Assembly (NCBI GenBank): GCA_018716135.1
Contig: DVKG01000004.1
Coordinates: 1-64,000, forward strand
Direction: 5' to 3'
Origin: Scybalosoma faecavium
Lineage (GTDB): Bacteria; Bacillota; Clostridia; Christensenellales; Christensenellaceae
DNA: 64,000 nt
The notes under the pieces were generated by a model. That model was not told where the DNA came from and did not search any database. It saw only the letters and a program-made list of their open reading frames with translations. The position numbers were made by a program, and so were the translations under genes. Numbering within the stretch: position 1 is the stretch's first letter; each line of letters begins with the position of its first letter. Below are positions 22,580 to 31,463 of the stretch, in pieces.

Positions 22580-25048
22580 TTGAGTGAAATAACTCCTAAC
22601 GAAACAAATACATCAAAGGTAATACCGATAGATCTGAAAGAGGAGATGCAGAAATCGTTCATCTCCTATGCTATGGCGGTAATAATAAACAGAGCGCTGC
22701 CGGACGTGCGCGACGGTCTCAAACCGGTTCACAGACGAATACTCTACTCTATGAACGAGCTGGGTCTGACGCCGGATAAGCCTCATAAAAAGTGCGCGCG
22801 TATAGTCGGCGACGTGCTGGGTAAATATCATCCGCACGGAGATACGGCTATATACAACAGTCTCGTGCGCATGGCGCAGGATTTCTCTACCAGATACCTT
22901 CTCGTGGACGGACACGGAAATTTCGGCTCTGTGGACGGAGACAGCGCGGCCGCGATGCGTTATACAGAAGCCAGAATGGGCAGAATAACGACGGAGCTCC
23001 TGCGCGATATAGACAAAAACACGGTAGACTTCTATCCGAACTTTGACGAATCGCTCATGCAGCCCACCACGCTCCCCTGCCGTTATCCTAACCTGCTCGT
23101 GAACGGCACGGGCGGTATAGCCGTAGGCATGACCACAAACATACCGCCGCACAATCTCGGAGAGACGATAGACGCGGCGGTCATGCTGATAGATAATCCG
23201 GACGCGACGATATTCGACCTCATGAAGGTCCTGCCGGGGCCGGATTTCCCAACGGGCGGTTTGATAGTCGGAACCTCGGGCATACGCGAGGCGTACAAGA
23301 CGGGACGCGGCAGGATAAAGGTGCGCGCGCGCGCCGAGATAGAACAGGAAAAAGACGGCAAAGAGGCTATAATAATAAGCGAGATACCCTACCAGGTAAA
23401 CAAAGAGGAGCTGGTAAAGACCATAAATACTATGGTGCATGAGAAAAGGCTCGAAGGCGTTACGGAGTGCAGGGACGAATCGGATCATTCCGGAATGCGC
23501 GTTGTCATAAACCTGAAAAAGGGAGTCTCGGGGAATGTTGTGCTTAACAGACTGTATAAGCATACCCAGATGCAGACTACTTTCGGCGTGATAATGCTTG
23601 CGCTGGTAGACGGTCAGCCGCGGATACTCGATATAAAGCAGGCTCTGGCAGAATACCTCAAGTATCAGGAAGAGGTTATAGAGAGACGCACGAGATACGA
23701 CCTCGAAAAGGCGGAAAAGCGCGCTCATATTCTGGAAGGTCTGCTCAGAGCGCTCGATTTCATAGACGAAATAATAAACACGATAAGAAGCTCGCCGGAC
23801 CCGACGACTGCGAGAACTGCTCTATGCGAGAAATTTGATTTTTCCGAGGTGCAGGCTCAGGCGATACTCGATATGCGTTTGCAGCGCTTGACAGGCTTGG
23901 AACGCGAGAAGCTTGAGACGGAGTACGAGGCTCTCATGGAGCGCATCAAGCGCTATCGCGAGCTGCTTGCAGATCCGCATCTCATATTGCTTGAGGTAAA
24001 GAAAGACCTACTGGAGATCAAAGATAAATACGGAGACGACAGACGCACGTCAATCTCTGTCGACGAGGAGGAAATAGACTCTGACGAGCTGGTGCAGGAG
24101 GAGGACATGATGGTCACTCTGACTCATTTCGGATACGTCAAGCGAATTTCACCTGCGGCCTACAAGGCGCAGCATCGCGGCGGACGCGGCATAACGGGGC
24201 TGACTACGCGGGAGGATGATTTCGCGCAGCATGTTCTCGTCACATCTACGCATTCGCACATCTTCTTCTTTACGGACAAGGGCAAGGTCTATACGAAAAA
24301 ATGCTACCAGCTGCCCGAGGCGGGACGCCAGGCGAAGGGCACGGCTATAGTCAACCTGCTCTCTCTCGACGCAGGAGAAAAGATAACGGCGATGATACCG
24401 TCGAGCGAGCTGACGAAGGAAGGCTATCTCTTCTTTGCGACTAAGAACGGAACGATAAAGCGCACGTCTCTCGCGGAATTTGCAAATTTGCGTCAGCATG
24501 GACTCAAGGCGATAGAGCTGCGCGAGGACGATAAGCTTGTCAGCGTGTTCAAAACGACAGGGAGCGCGGATATAATGTTGGGTACGCGCAAAGGTCAGGC
24601 GATTAGATTCCGCGAAACGGACGTCCGTCCGATGGGCAGAGCGGCTATGGGCTGCCGCGGAATAGCTTTGCGCGAGGGAGACGAGGTTATAGCGGCGTTC
24701 CCCGTTATGAGCGAATACATACTGAGCATAACGGAGCAGGGCTATGGCAAGAGAATGAAGGCGGACGAATTCCGCTTGCAGAATAGAGGCGGATACGGTC
24801 TGCGCGCCGCGGCGATAACGGACAGATCGGGGGATGTAGCCGGATTGGAGTGCGTCCGAGAGGGCGAGGATCTCATGCTCGTGTCTGATGAGAACGTAGT
24901 AATACGAATGAAGGCGGACGAAATTTCAATATACGGCAGAAATGCTCAAGGCGTGCGCGTCATGCGCATAGGTGAGGGCGCGAAGGTCGTCTGCATGGCT
25001 CGTCTGGACGGCGAAGCCGAAGAGGACGAGATCGCCGGAGAAGAATAG
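22580..25048 (+). CDS. gyrA: DNA gyrase subunit A
   Basis: The gene starts at a TTG seven nucleotides after GGAGG. The 822-residue protein has the catalytic Tyr128 in AAMRYTEARMG and a GyrA-box variant, QHRGGRG, in the C-terminal wrapping domain, which marks it as gyrase rather than topoisomerase IV. The quinolone-determining loop reads HPHGDTAIYNSLVRMAQ. Threonine (Thr89) replaces the E. coli Ser83 equivalent and asparagine (Asn93) the Asp87 equivalent. It is co-transcribed with gyrB and followed 3 nt later by a small membrane protein gene. Confidence 0.97.
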   Translation: MSEITPNETNTSKVIPIDLKEEMQKSFISYAMAVIINRALPDVRDGLKPVHRRILYSMNELGLTPDKPHKKCARIVGDVLGKYHPHGDTAIYNSLVRMAQDFSTRYLLVDGHGNFGSVDGDSAAAMRYTEARMGRITTELLRDIDKNTVDFYPNFDESLMQPTTLPCRYPNLLVNGTGGIAVGMTTNIPPHNLGETIDAAVMLIDNPDATIFDLMKVLPGPDFPTGGLIVGTSGIREAYKTGRGRIKVRARAEIEQEKDGKEAIIISEIPYQVNKEELVKTINTMVHEKRLEGVTECRDESDHSGMRVVINLKKGVSGNVVLNRLYKHTQMQTTFGVIMLALVDGQPRILDIKQALAEYLKYQEEVIERRTRYDLEKAEKRAHILEGLLRALDFIDEIINTIRSSPDPTTARTALCEKFDFSEVQAQAILDMRLQRLTGLEREKLETEYEALMERIKRYRELLADPHLILLEVKKDLLEIKDKYGDDRRTSISVDEEEIDSDELVQEEDMMVTLTHFGYVKRISPAAYKAQHRGGRGITGLTTREDDFAQHVLVTSTHSHIFFFTDKGKVYTKKCYQLPEAGRQAKGTAIVNLLSLDAGEKITAMIPSSELTKEGYLFFATKNGTIKRTSLAEFANLRQHGLKAIELREDDKLVSVFKTTGSADIMLGTRKGQAIRFRETDVRPMGRAAMGCRGIALREGDEVIAAFPVMSEYILSITEQGYGKRMKADEFRLQNRGGYGLRAAAITDRSGDVAGLECVREGEDLMLVSDENVVIRMKADEISIYGRNAQGVRVMRIGEGAKVVCMARLDGEAEEDEIAGEE

Positions 25049-25051
25049 AAA

Positions 25052-25492
25052 ATGCGAAAGGGCAAATTAGGTCTACTCACCAGCATAAGCGAGATATTAT
25101 CGTTTATGCTCCTTTTGTTTATGATAACTCAATACGCCTTGAGCGCAGACTCGCAGACTCAGTATATAGGAGGCTATGCGTATACCGTGATGTTTTGGCT
25201 GGGGTTCGCGGTGTACGGGCTGTTCGCCGTGCTCAAGCGTTTCCCCCGGCTGATAAATTATCCCGTAACTATAACGGCGAAAAACGTCGCGGCGCAGGCG
25301 AGGCTTATGCGGCTGATGCTGTCTACATCAACGCTTCTGTCTATGTGCATAGTCGCGGATATTTTCATAGGGCTGAGGCTGGCGGATCTGGGGATAAAGA
25401 CGATAGCCCCGGTCATCGTCGCCGGAGCGTGCTTCCTGGGCATTATTGCAGATTTGCTGATATATTTTGCCGCAGCGAAAAAGCGAAAATAG
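25052..25492 (+). CDS. Four-segment integral membrane protein, unknown function
   Basis: The 146-residue protein has hydrophobic stretches at about residues 8-28 (LTSISEILSFMLLLFMITQY), 43-61 (TVMFWLGFAVYGLFAVLKRF), 83-107 (LSTSTLLSMCIVADIFIGLR) and 117-140 (APVIVAGACFLGIIADLLIY), with a basic C-terminus. I recognise no family. It begins 3 nt after the gyrA stop, so it is in the gyrase transcript, but a functional tie to gyrase is not implied. Confidence 0.75.
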   Translation: MRKGKLGLLTSISEILSFMLLLFMITQYALSADSQTQYIGGYAYTVMFWLGFAVYGLFAVLKRFPRLINYPVTITAKNVAAQARLMRLMLSTSTLLSMCIVADIFIGLRLADLGIKTIAPVIVAGACFLGIIADLLIYFAAAKKRK

Positions 25493-25538
25493 CTCAGACG
25501 CTTTATTTAACGCTAAATTTTTTAAGTAAAGGAATTGT

Positions 25539-27272
25539 ATGGTAAACGGAAATATAAAGGGCATACGTCAGACGGTGCTCGACGAAATAGACAAGCTGAA
25601 TGAGCTGACGATGGAGCAGGACGAGTTCGCGTCGCCTGAGCTGATAGAAAAGATGGCTAAGTTTTCGTGCGACCTGAACAGAGAAATATCTGTATACATC
25701 ACTCGTTCGGGCAGAGTTCTGGATGTGTCCATAGGCTCGGATACGAATGTAAGTCTGCCTTATATAAGAGTGCGCCGAGGCACGCTCGGGCTATCCGGCG
25801 TGCGCTGTATTCACACTCACCCCGGCGGCAATTCTATGCTGTCGGGCGTGGATATAGGCACGCTGCTCAGCTCCAGGCTGGACGCTATGGCCGCGATTGG
25901 CGTGCGCGACGGACGCGCCTCGGGCATGACGGTGGGCTTTGTGGGAGAGGAGCTGACCAAGTGCGCGATAGCAGGTCCGTTCAACACGAAAAGACTGCCC
26001 AATGCAGCCTTGATGGCGGAGATACTTCGTGCGACACAGAGGGTCTGCGAGCTGATTCGAATGTCGGACACGGGCACAGGGGCTGAAAAGGCGATGCTCG
26101 TCGGGCTGAACACGACAAAATACAGCATGGACGAGCTGGCCGAGCTTGCGAAAACGGCAGGCGCGGAGGTCGTCAGCAGCGACGTGCAGACACGAATAAG
26201 AGACAGAGCGTATTATATAGGCAAGGGCAAAGCCAACGAGCTTGCGCTGAAAGCTTCGGCTTTGGACGCAGATACGGCTATATTCGACGACGAGCTTTCT
26301 CCCATAGAGACGAGAAATCTGGAGGAAGTGCTGGGTCTCAAAGTAATAGACAGGACGACGCTCATACTGGATATATTCGCAAAGCGAGCCAAGACGCACG
26401 AGGGCAAGCTTCAGGTAGAGCTGGCTCAGCTGAAATACAGCCTGCCGAGGCTGACGGAGCAGGGCGCGGGCCTCTCCAGGCTGGGAGGCGGAATAGGCAC
26501 GCGAGGCCCCGGAGAGATGAAGCTGGAGATTGACAGAAGAAGAATACGCAGGCGTATATACGAGCTGGAGCAGCAGCTGTCTAAGCTCAAAGCGCAGAGA
26601 GATCTCCGGCGGAACAAGCGCAAAAAAGGGGAGACAAAGCAGGTCGCTCTCGTGGGCTACACTAATTCAGGGAAATCTACGCTGCTTAATACGCTTTCAA
26701 AATCGGATGTTTTGGCGAAAGATATGCTCTTTGCGACATTAGATCCGGTTACGCGGAAGATAATTTCCAAAAGCGGAAAGGAATTTCTCCTGACGGATAC
26801 GGTAGGCTTTATAGAGAAGCTGCCGCATGAGTTGGTCAATGCGTTTTCCTCTACTCTCGAGGAAGCTGTTTACGCAGATCTGCTGCTGAACGTCGCGGAC
26901 ATCTCCAATCCCAATCACGAAAAACAGACGAAGGTGGTCGGGAAGGTGCTCTGCGACCTCGGAGCGGGAGATAAGCCGATTATTCACGTTTATAATAAAT
27001 GCGATAAGCCGCATGAACCTCTGCCCGAGCGCAGAAACTGCGTCTGCATATCTGCGAAGACGGGCGAGGGGCTGGACGAGCTTATGGACGCTATAGAAAA
27101 AGCCCTGACGCCGAAGCTCGTGACGCGGACTGTATCGCTCGGATACGATGAGGGAGCGAAGCTGGCTATGATAACCAAATATGCAGAAGATATGAATATC
27201 GAATATACAGATACGCAAATGATAGTGACTGCGAAGCTGCCGGCTGACGCGGTGAAGAGAATACTGCAATAA
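25539..27272 (+). CDS. hflX: HflX-family ribosome-associated GTPase with a JAMM-like N-terminal extension
   Basis: HflX landmarks: DRAYYIGKGKANELAL and RTTLILDIFAKRAKTHEGKL in the HflX domain, the glycine-rich LGGGIGTRGPGE, a G1 loop GYTNSGKST (373-381) and the G3 motif DTVGF (420-424). HflX splits stalled ribosomes. At 577 residues it is about 150 longer than typical enzymes. The extra N-terminal 160 residues contain CIHTHPGGNSMLSGVD, an exact HxH-x7-S-x2-D arrangement (His92, His94, Ser102, Asp105), as in JAMM/RadC-type metal sites. AAGGAA precedes the ATG. Confidence 0.92.
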   Translation: MVNGNIKGIRQTVLDEIDKLNELTMEQDEFASPELIEKMAKFSCDLNREISVYITRSGRVLDVSIGSDTNVSLPYIRVRRGTLGLSGVRCIHTHPGGNSMLSGVDIGTLLSSRLDAMAAIGVRDGRASGMTVGFVGEELTKCAIAGPFNTKRLPNAALMAEILRATQRVCELIRMSDTGTGAEKAMLVGLNTTKYSMDELAELAKTAGAEVVSSDVQTRIRDRAYYIGKGKANELALKASALDADTAIFDDELSPIETRNLEEVLGLKVIDRTTLILDIFAKRAKTHEGKLQVELAQLKYSLPRLTEQGAGLSRLGGGIGTRGPGEMKLEIDRRRIRRRIYELEQQLSKLKAQRDLRRNKRKKGETKQVALVGYTNSGKSTLLNTLSKSDVLAKDMLFATLDPVTRKIISKSGKEFLLTDTVGFIEKLPHELVNAFSSTLEEAVYADLLLNVADISNPNHEKQTKVVGKVLCDLGAGDKPIIHVYNKCDKPHEPLPERRNCVCISAKTGEGLDELMDAIEKALTPKLVTRTVSLGYDEGAKLAMITKYAEDMNIEYTDTQMIVTAKLPADAVKRILQ

Positions 27273-27289
27273 TAGTGAGGAATAAAGGA

Positions 27290-27952
27290 ATGAGCAGAAG
27301 ATTGAAACTCCCGAAGAGACTGAAATTTCTTCTCAATCTCGCGCCCGAGTGCGGCGTTTTGGCAGATATAGGTTCGGATCACGGGCTGCTGCCGGCGTCG
27401 GCGCTGCTGTCGGGGAAATGTGAATATGCGATAGCGGCGGATATAAGCGCGCCATCGCTGGCGAAAGCAAAAAATCTGGCGCAGGAGCTGGGCGTAGACG
27501 ACAGAATGGATTTTCGCGTAGGAGACGGAGCGACAGTTCTAAACGCAGATGAGGCGGAGGTAATAGTCATTGCGGGTATGGGTGCAAATCTGATATGCAG
27601 CATACTGGACGCGGGCAGAGACGTGATCGGAGATGCGAATTTGATTCTCAGCCCGAATATTTACCCCGAGAGGCTGCGCGATTATCTGATAAACAACGGC
27701 TTTGGGATAGAGCGGGACGACGTAATATACGACGGAAAATATTACACGGCAATCTCCGCGCGTCGCGGAGAAAGCGAGCCATATTCGGAAAGGGAGCTGC
27801 TTCTGGGGAAATACGCCGAGCCGACGGAGGGGCAGGCGGAGTATTTGAGATATAAAATCGCCCTCGCGGAGAGGAATCTCGCGGCTGTACGCCGAGGCGG
27901 CGGCGACGACAGGGGCATACTGGCCGAGCTGAAACTGCTGAAGGATGAATAA
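27290..27952 (+). CDS. trmK: tRNA (adenine(22)-N(1))-methyltransferase TrmK
   Basis: The SAM-binding motif LADIGSDHGLLPASAL, the acidic loop AIAADISAPSLAKAKNLA and the catalytic-region motif VIVIAGMGANLICSIL are typical of TrmK (COG2384). NLILSPNIYPERLRDYL corresponds to the family's QPN-type stretch. The enzyme methylates A22 in some tRNAs. I chose the ATG at 27290 (GAGG 10 nt upstream); a GTG at 27275 is the alternative. In Bacillus trmK lies next to sigA and the Nif3-like gene. Here it is between hflX and recF. Confidence 0.9.
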   Translation: MSRRLKLPKRLKFLLNLAPECGVLADIGSDHGLLPASALLSGKCEYAIAADISAPSLAKAKNLAQELGVDDRMDFRVGDGATVLNADEAEVIVIAGMGANLICSILDAGRDVIGDANLILSPNIYPERLRDYLINNGFGIERDDVIYDGKYYTAISARRGESEPYSERELLLGKYAEPTEGQAEYLRYKIALAERNLAAVRRGGGDDRGILAELKLLKDE

Positions 27953-27954
27953 AC

Positions 27955-29031
27955 ATGCGCATAGAAAGCATAAGTTTGCGCAATTTCAGGAATTATGAAA
28001 CGCTCGAGCTGAACGACCTCTCTCCGAATATAAACATACTCTCCGGAAGAAACGCCCAGGGAAAGACTAATCTTGTGGAAGCAATAGGGTATTTCGCCAG
28101 AGCCAAGTCCTTTCGCGGAGCTGCGGACGCCGCGCTGGTGCGCCATGGGGAGCATAGCGCGTCTCTCGGCATGCGGTATTCCACCCGCGGAGGAGAGCGC
28201 GAGATAGGCATACATATCAACACGCGGCCTCAGGGCAGAGCGATAGAGCTGGACGGTGTGCCGCTCAGGAGGCTCAGCGAGCTTATAGGGGCGTTCAATA
28301 CAATTCTTTTCACTCCCGAGGATCTTAAAATAGTAAAAGGCGGGCCGGCGGAGAGACGGAATTTGATTAATTACGAAATGAGCAAGCTGCGCGCATCGTA
28401 TCTCGCAGATCTGCAAAAATATGCAAAAGTAGTGCGTGAGAAGAACGCTCTGATTTCCGCCGATATGGTGAACATGCGGCTGCTGGAGGTGTATAATACA
28501 TCTCTTGCGAAGGCGGGATTCGCGGTCATGCGGGCGAGGGAGAAGTACATATGCAGAATCGCGGACAAGGCTAAAGCCGTATCGGAAAAGCTGGGCGGCG
28601 ATGAAATGAGCATAAGATACAGGCCGAATATCCCCGCTGAGAGTGAGGCGGAGCTCTTTTCCGAGCTGGAACAGAGGGCGGAGCGCGAGATTGAGAGGGG
28701 CTTTTGCGCATACGGTCCGCATAGGGACGATTATTCCATAAACGTAAACGGGATGAGCGCTCGCCTCTACGCCTCGCAGGGGCAGCAGAGGACATGTATG
28801 ATAGCGATACGCATGGCGATGCTCGGCGCGGCGTATGAGCTGACGGGGGAGGTTCCGGTTTTGCTTATGGACGACGTGTTTTCCGAGTTGGACAGCGTGC
28901 GTCAGGAGCGGCTGCTGAGCCTTTTGAACGGGTCTCAGTGCTTTATAACGCAGACGGGGAGCTTCTGCGGCGGAGGGGCTCGGACGTTTTTGGTTGAAAA
29001 CGGAACTGTAAATTACATCGAGAACAAATAA
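27955..29031 (+). CDS. recF: DNA replication and repair protein RecF
   Basis: The protein shows ISLRNFRNYETLELNDLSP, Walker A SGRNAQGKTNLVEAI, GPHRDDYSINVNG, and the signature and Walker B region YASQGQQRTCMIAIRMAM with PVLLMDDVFSELD. This is a complete 358-residue RecF, an SMC-like ATPase that loads RecA at gaps. Its ATG is 2 nt after the trmK stop, so it is in the same transcript. It is near gyrB-gyrA, but downstream of them and not in the common dnaA-dnaN-recF-gyrB order. Confidence 0.95.
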   Translation: MRIESISLRNFRNYETLELNDLSPNINILSGRNAQGKTNLVEAIGYFARAKSFRGAADAALVRHGEHSASLGMRYSTRGGEREIGIHINTRPQGRAIELDGVPLRRLSELIGAFNTILFTPEDLKIVKGGPAERRNLINYEMSKLRASYLADLQKYAKVVREKNALISADMVNMRLLEVYNTSLAKAGFAVMRAREKYICRIADKAKAVSEKLGGDEMSIRYRPNIPAESEAELFSELEQRAEREIERGFCAYGPHRDDYSINVNGMSARLYASQGQQRTCMIAIRMAMLGAAYELTGEVPVLLMDDVFSELDSVRQERLLSLLNGSQCFITQTGSFCGGGARTFLVENGTVNYIENK

Positions 29032-29068
29032 GCGTGGAATAAAAAACAGTTCTGCGCTTTTTAATTGC

Positions 29069-29099
29069 AAAAAAAGCAGCGCCGAGTTATCAGCGCTGC
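29069..29099 (-). terminator. Terminator of the small membrane protein gene (possibly bidirectional with recF)
   Basis: GCAGCGC (29076-29082) pairs with GCGCTGC (29093-29099); on the minus strand it is followed by seven T residues. recF converges on it from the other side. Confidence 0.8.
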
Positions 29100-29116
29100 G
29101 AAAGATATTAAGGGGA

Positions 29117-29524
29117 TTAAATGTTGATGTTGGCTGCGTTCTTGTTCTGGCTTGCGCCTACGGTGTAAAGTATCGGAAGCACGAGCGAGACTAAGTTGAG
29201 TACGGAAAAATTGTCGGAGATAATGTTGAAAAGTATGCTGACGGCTGCGATAATTATGAGCGTGACGCCGATGCCGAAAAGCGAATTGGCCTTTTCCGGC
29301 CTGCCGCAGTGTTTCAAACCCAGTATCGCGGCGATAAATTCAAATATAACTGATGCAAATGATATTATGAGTGCGAATATCAGAATTACGCCGACTCCGA
29401 GATGATACGCTGCGATATAAGCAGATCCGATCAGTGAGACAAACAGAACGATAAGTGATATTGAAGAAAAAATTAGCATCAATATACTTACAACCTTTAT
29501 CATGCTTTTTCCGGGTGCATTCAT
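29117..29524 (-). CDS. Four-segment membrane protein, unknown function
   Basis: The 135-residue protein consists mainly of hydrophobic helices: IKVVSILMLIFSSISLIVLF, a second around GVGVILIFALIISFASVIFE, a third (FGIGVTLIIIAAVSILFNII) and a fourth near LVSLVLPILYTVGAS. A GLKHCGRPEKANSLF loop lies between helices two and three. It resembles small uncharacterised membrane proteins of Firmicutes. AGGAGG precedes the ATG at 29524, and a strong terminator follows. Function unknown. Confidence 0.75.
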   Translation of the reverse strand: MNAPGKSMIKVVSILMLIFSSISLIVLFVSLIGSAYIAAYHLGVGVILIFALIISFASVIFEFIAAILGLKHCGRPEKANSLFGIGVTLIIIAAVSILFNIISDNFSVLNLVSLVLPILYTVGASQNKNAANINI

Positions 29525-29824
29525 TGTGAGTCCTCCTATATGGTAAAAAATTATATGTCGATTTCAGGCGAAAAAAGCTTCCGCATGAAGTCGATAATAT
29601 CAATTATAGCCGTGAACAGATTATAGGCGGCGGGTTCCGTCTGAGCCTTCAGCGGCGGTGCAATATGCTGCTGAAGTCCTAAGAGGATTTGCACGTCGTT
29701 CACTTGTCGAATGACGGAGCGATGCCCCTTATTGAAAGACTGCGTTGCTAATTTGCGTCAAGCTATGACATTTTCTATATGTTTTAAGTAAGTATATATG
29801 AAACAGATAAAAAAGTCAATAGGC
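29525..29824. other. Spacer of about 300 bases; only promoter-like hexamers seen
   Basis: Two minus-strand TATAAT hexamers (29603-29608 and 29620-29625) could serve the membrane protein gene, though no matching -35 is obvious. I find no ORF with a ribosome site, no tRNA and no repeat in the rest. Confidence 0.35.
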
Positions 29825-29849
29825 AAAAACCGCCGCTTTGCAGCGGCGG
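29825..29849 (-). terminator. Terminator of the nitroreductase gene
   Basis: CCGCCGCT (29830-29837) pairs perfectly with AGCGGCGG (29842-29849) around a 4-nt loop, followed on the minus strand by TTTTTG. Confidence 0.85.
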
Positions 29850-29861
29850 CAGAATGCGGAT

Positions 29862-30386
29862 TTATTCGCCCCATTTGTTTTTATAGAGCATTTCCGAAAG
29901 ATCCTTGCGCGGACGAGGCTTCGGGTTTTTCGCGGGGACGCCTACGGGAGTGAGCGCTACGACCTTGATATTCTCTGGTATGCCGAGGAGCTCTTTTACG
30001 GGAGCCTCTTCAAAAAGGCCTATCCAGCATGTGCCGAGCCCGAGCGCCGTAGCCGCAAGGGTCATGTGGTCGAGCGTGATGCCGCAGTCCGTCATGTAGT
30101 ACTCCTTGCCGTCCTCTTTGCCGCTCTGCTCGGGATCTCCGCAGACGACGATGAAGTAGGGCGCGTTTTGGTATGTGAGAGCGTTGGGGTTGTTGTTCAC
30201 CGCTTCGCCGAGCTTTAGGCGCAGCTCTTTGTCGGAAACGAGTATGAATTTCCAGCACTGCCAGTTTTTCCAAGAGGGTGCCAGTCTGCCCGCTTCGAGG
30301 ATTTGCATTATTTTCTCTTCGGGTACGGCTTCGTCTGTGTACGCGCGGATGCTTCTTCTCGCGCCGATAGCTTCAAACAGTTCCAT
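29862..30386 (-). CDS. Nitroreductase family protein
   Basis: The start MELFEAIGARRSIRAYTDEA with the RRSIR FMN-phosphate motif, followed by GRLAPSWKNWQCWKFILV and LAATALGLGTCWIGLFEE, is characteristic of the NADPH-dependent flavin nitroreductase fold. The 174-residue length fits. The late segment VVALTPVGVPAKNPKPRPRK is the usual family ending. The substrate cannot be told from sequence. It is a single-gene unit with its own terminator. Confidence 0.92.
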   Translation of the reverse strand: MELFEAIGARRSIRAYTDEAVPEEKIMQILEAGRLAPSWKNWQCWKFILVSDKELRLKLGEAVNNNPNALTYQNAPYFIVVCGDPEQSGKEDGKEYYMTDCGITLDHMTLAATALGLGTCWIGLFEEAPVKELLGIPENIKVVALTPVGVPAKNPKPRPRKDLSEMLYKNKWGE

Positions 30387-30455
30387 TTTGTGCCTCCGTA
30401 AAATTTAATCTCTGGTAGTTAAATTATAGCCTCATACGTCTGTAAAAGCAATAGC

Positions 30456-31334
30456 CTACAGCGCGCGGAAAGCTTCGTTCTTGAAACGAACTTTGCCTTC
30501 GAGAGCTTTTTCCAGCTTGTTTATCATTGCGTCGCGGTCCTGATTGAGAGTGCCGCGCAGGTTGATGTAGTTGGACGCATGGTTAGCGCGGAATACGCTT
30601 CCTTCGCAGTCCATATTTTTTAGCATTACCAATGTCTCCTCTGCGACCTGGATTGCGGTCAGAGGCTTGAATTTGCCTGCGCGCATATCGCGGTAGAGCG
30701 GCGTGTCGCCTTCGAACATTAAAGTGAGCAGTCCGATATAATGCGGTTTAATCTCGCTGAACGCCTTGCCCGTTTCTACGGCGTGCTCCTCCCACATATC
30801 CGTGCCGCCGAGTCCGGAGATAGCGGTCACGGAGAGCTTTATGCCGGAATCCATTATCATTTTACCCGCTCGGATTATTTCGTCCCGAGTTTCGCCTTTG
30901 TTGATTTTGGTGAGAATCGTGTCGCTGCCCGATTCTACGCCCATGTATACCATCTCCAGCCCGAGCTTATGCAGCGTCTCCAGCTCGGAGGGAGTTTTGG
31001 CAAGTATGCTTTTGGGAGATGCGTAGCTCGTTACGCGCTCGCATTCTGGTATGACGCGCTTAATATGTTCGAGAATCTTAATCCAATCTGAGCTTTTGCG
31101 CACGAGCGCGTCGCCGTCTGCGAGGAATATTCTGTCGATGTGGCGGTATGCTCTGCGAGCCAGGTCGAAGTCCTCCAAAACCTCGTGCAAAGGACGCACG
31201 CGGAATTTCTTCTCTTTATACATATCGCAGAAAGTACATTTGTTGTGACTGCATCCTATAGTGGACTGAACTATAAGGCTATACGCCTCGCTCGGCGGTC
31301 TGAATACTCTGCCTTCATATCTCATGGTCATCAT
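30456..31334 (-). CDS. Radical SAM protein
   Basis: The cluster motif is CSHNKCTFC (Cys28, Cys33, Cys36), a CX4CX2C variant of the usual CX3CX2C. It is followed by the SAM-binding patterns DRIFLADGDALVRKS and GLEMVYMGVESGSDTILTKI, then KLSVTAISGLGGTDMW. These are typical of Elp3/B12-independent radical SAM proteins of unknown reaction in Firmicutes (292 residues, no extra cluster domain). The protein is cytoplasmic. It has no enzyme partner nearby that would suggest a substrate. Confidence 0.88.
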   Translation of the reverse strand: MMTMRYEGRVFRPPSEAYSLIVQSTIGCSHNKCTFCDMYKEKKFRVRPLHEVLEDFDLARRAYRHIDRIFLADGDALVRKSSDWIKILEHIKRVIPECERVTSYASPKSILAKTPSELETLHKLGLEMVYMGVESGSDTILTKINKGETRDEIIRAGKMIMDSGIKLSVTAISGLGGTDMWEEHAVETGKAFSEIKPHYIGLLTLMFEGDTPLYRDMRAGKFKPLTAIQVAEETLVMLKNMDCEGSVFRANHASNYINLRGTLNQDRDAMINKLEKALEGKVRFKNEAFRAL

Positions 31335-31463
31335 CCTTTCACATTCGTAGAAATAGTTTTATATAGTATATGCAGCTGCGGGAAATCGCGCCGCATTTTT
31401 ATAAATATCTGCCTTAAAAGCTATTATATCAGAAAAAAGAACAAATTAAAATAGAAGCGTTTT

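Noticed and set aside
27742..29070. 442-codon minus-strand frame opposite trmK and recF
   Set aside because: Antisense to two recognised genes; no plausible start or domain.
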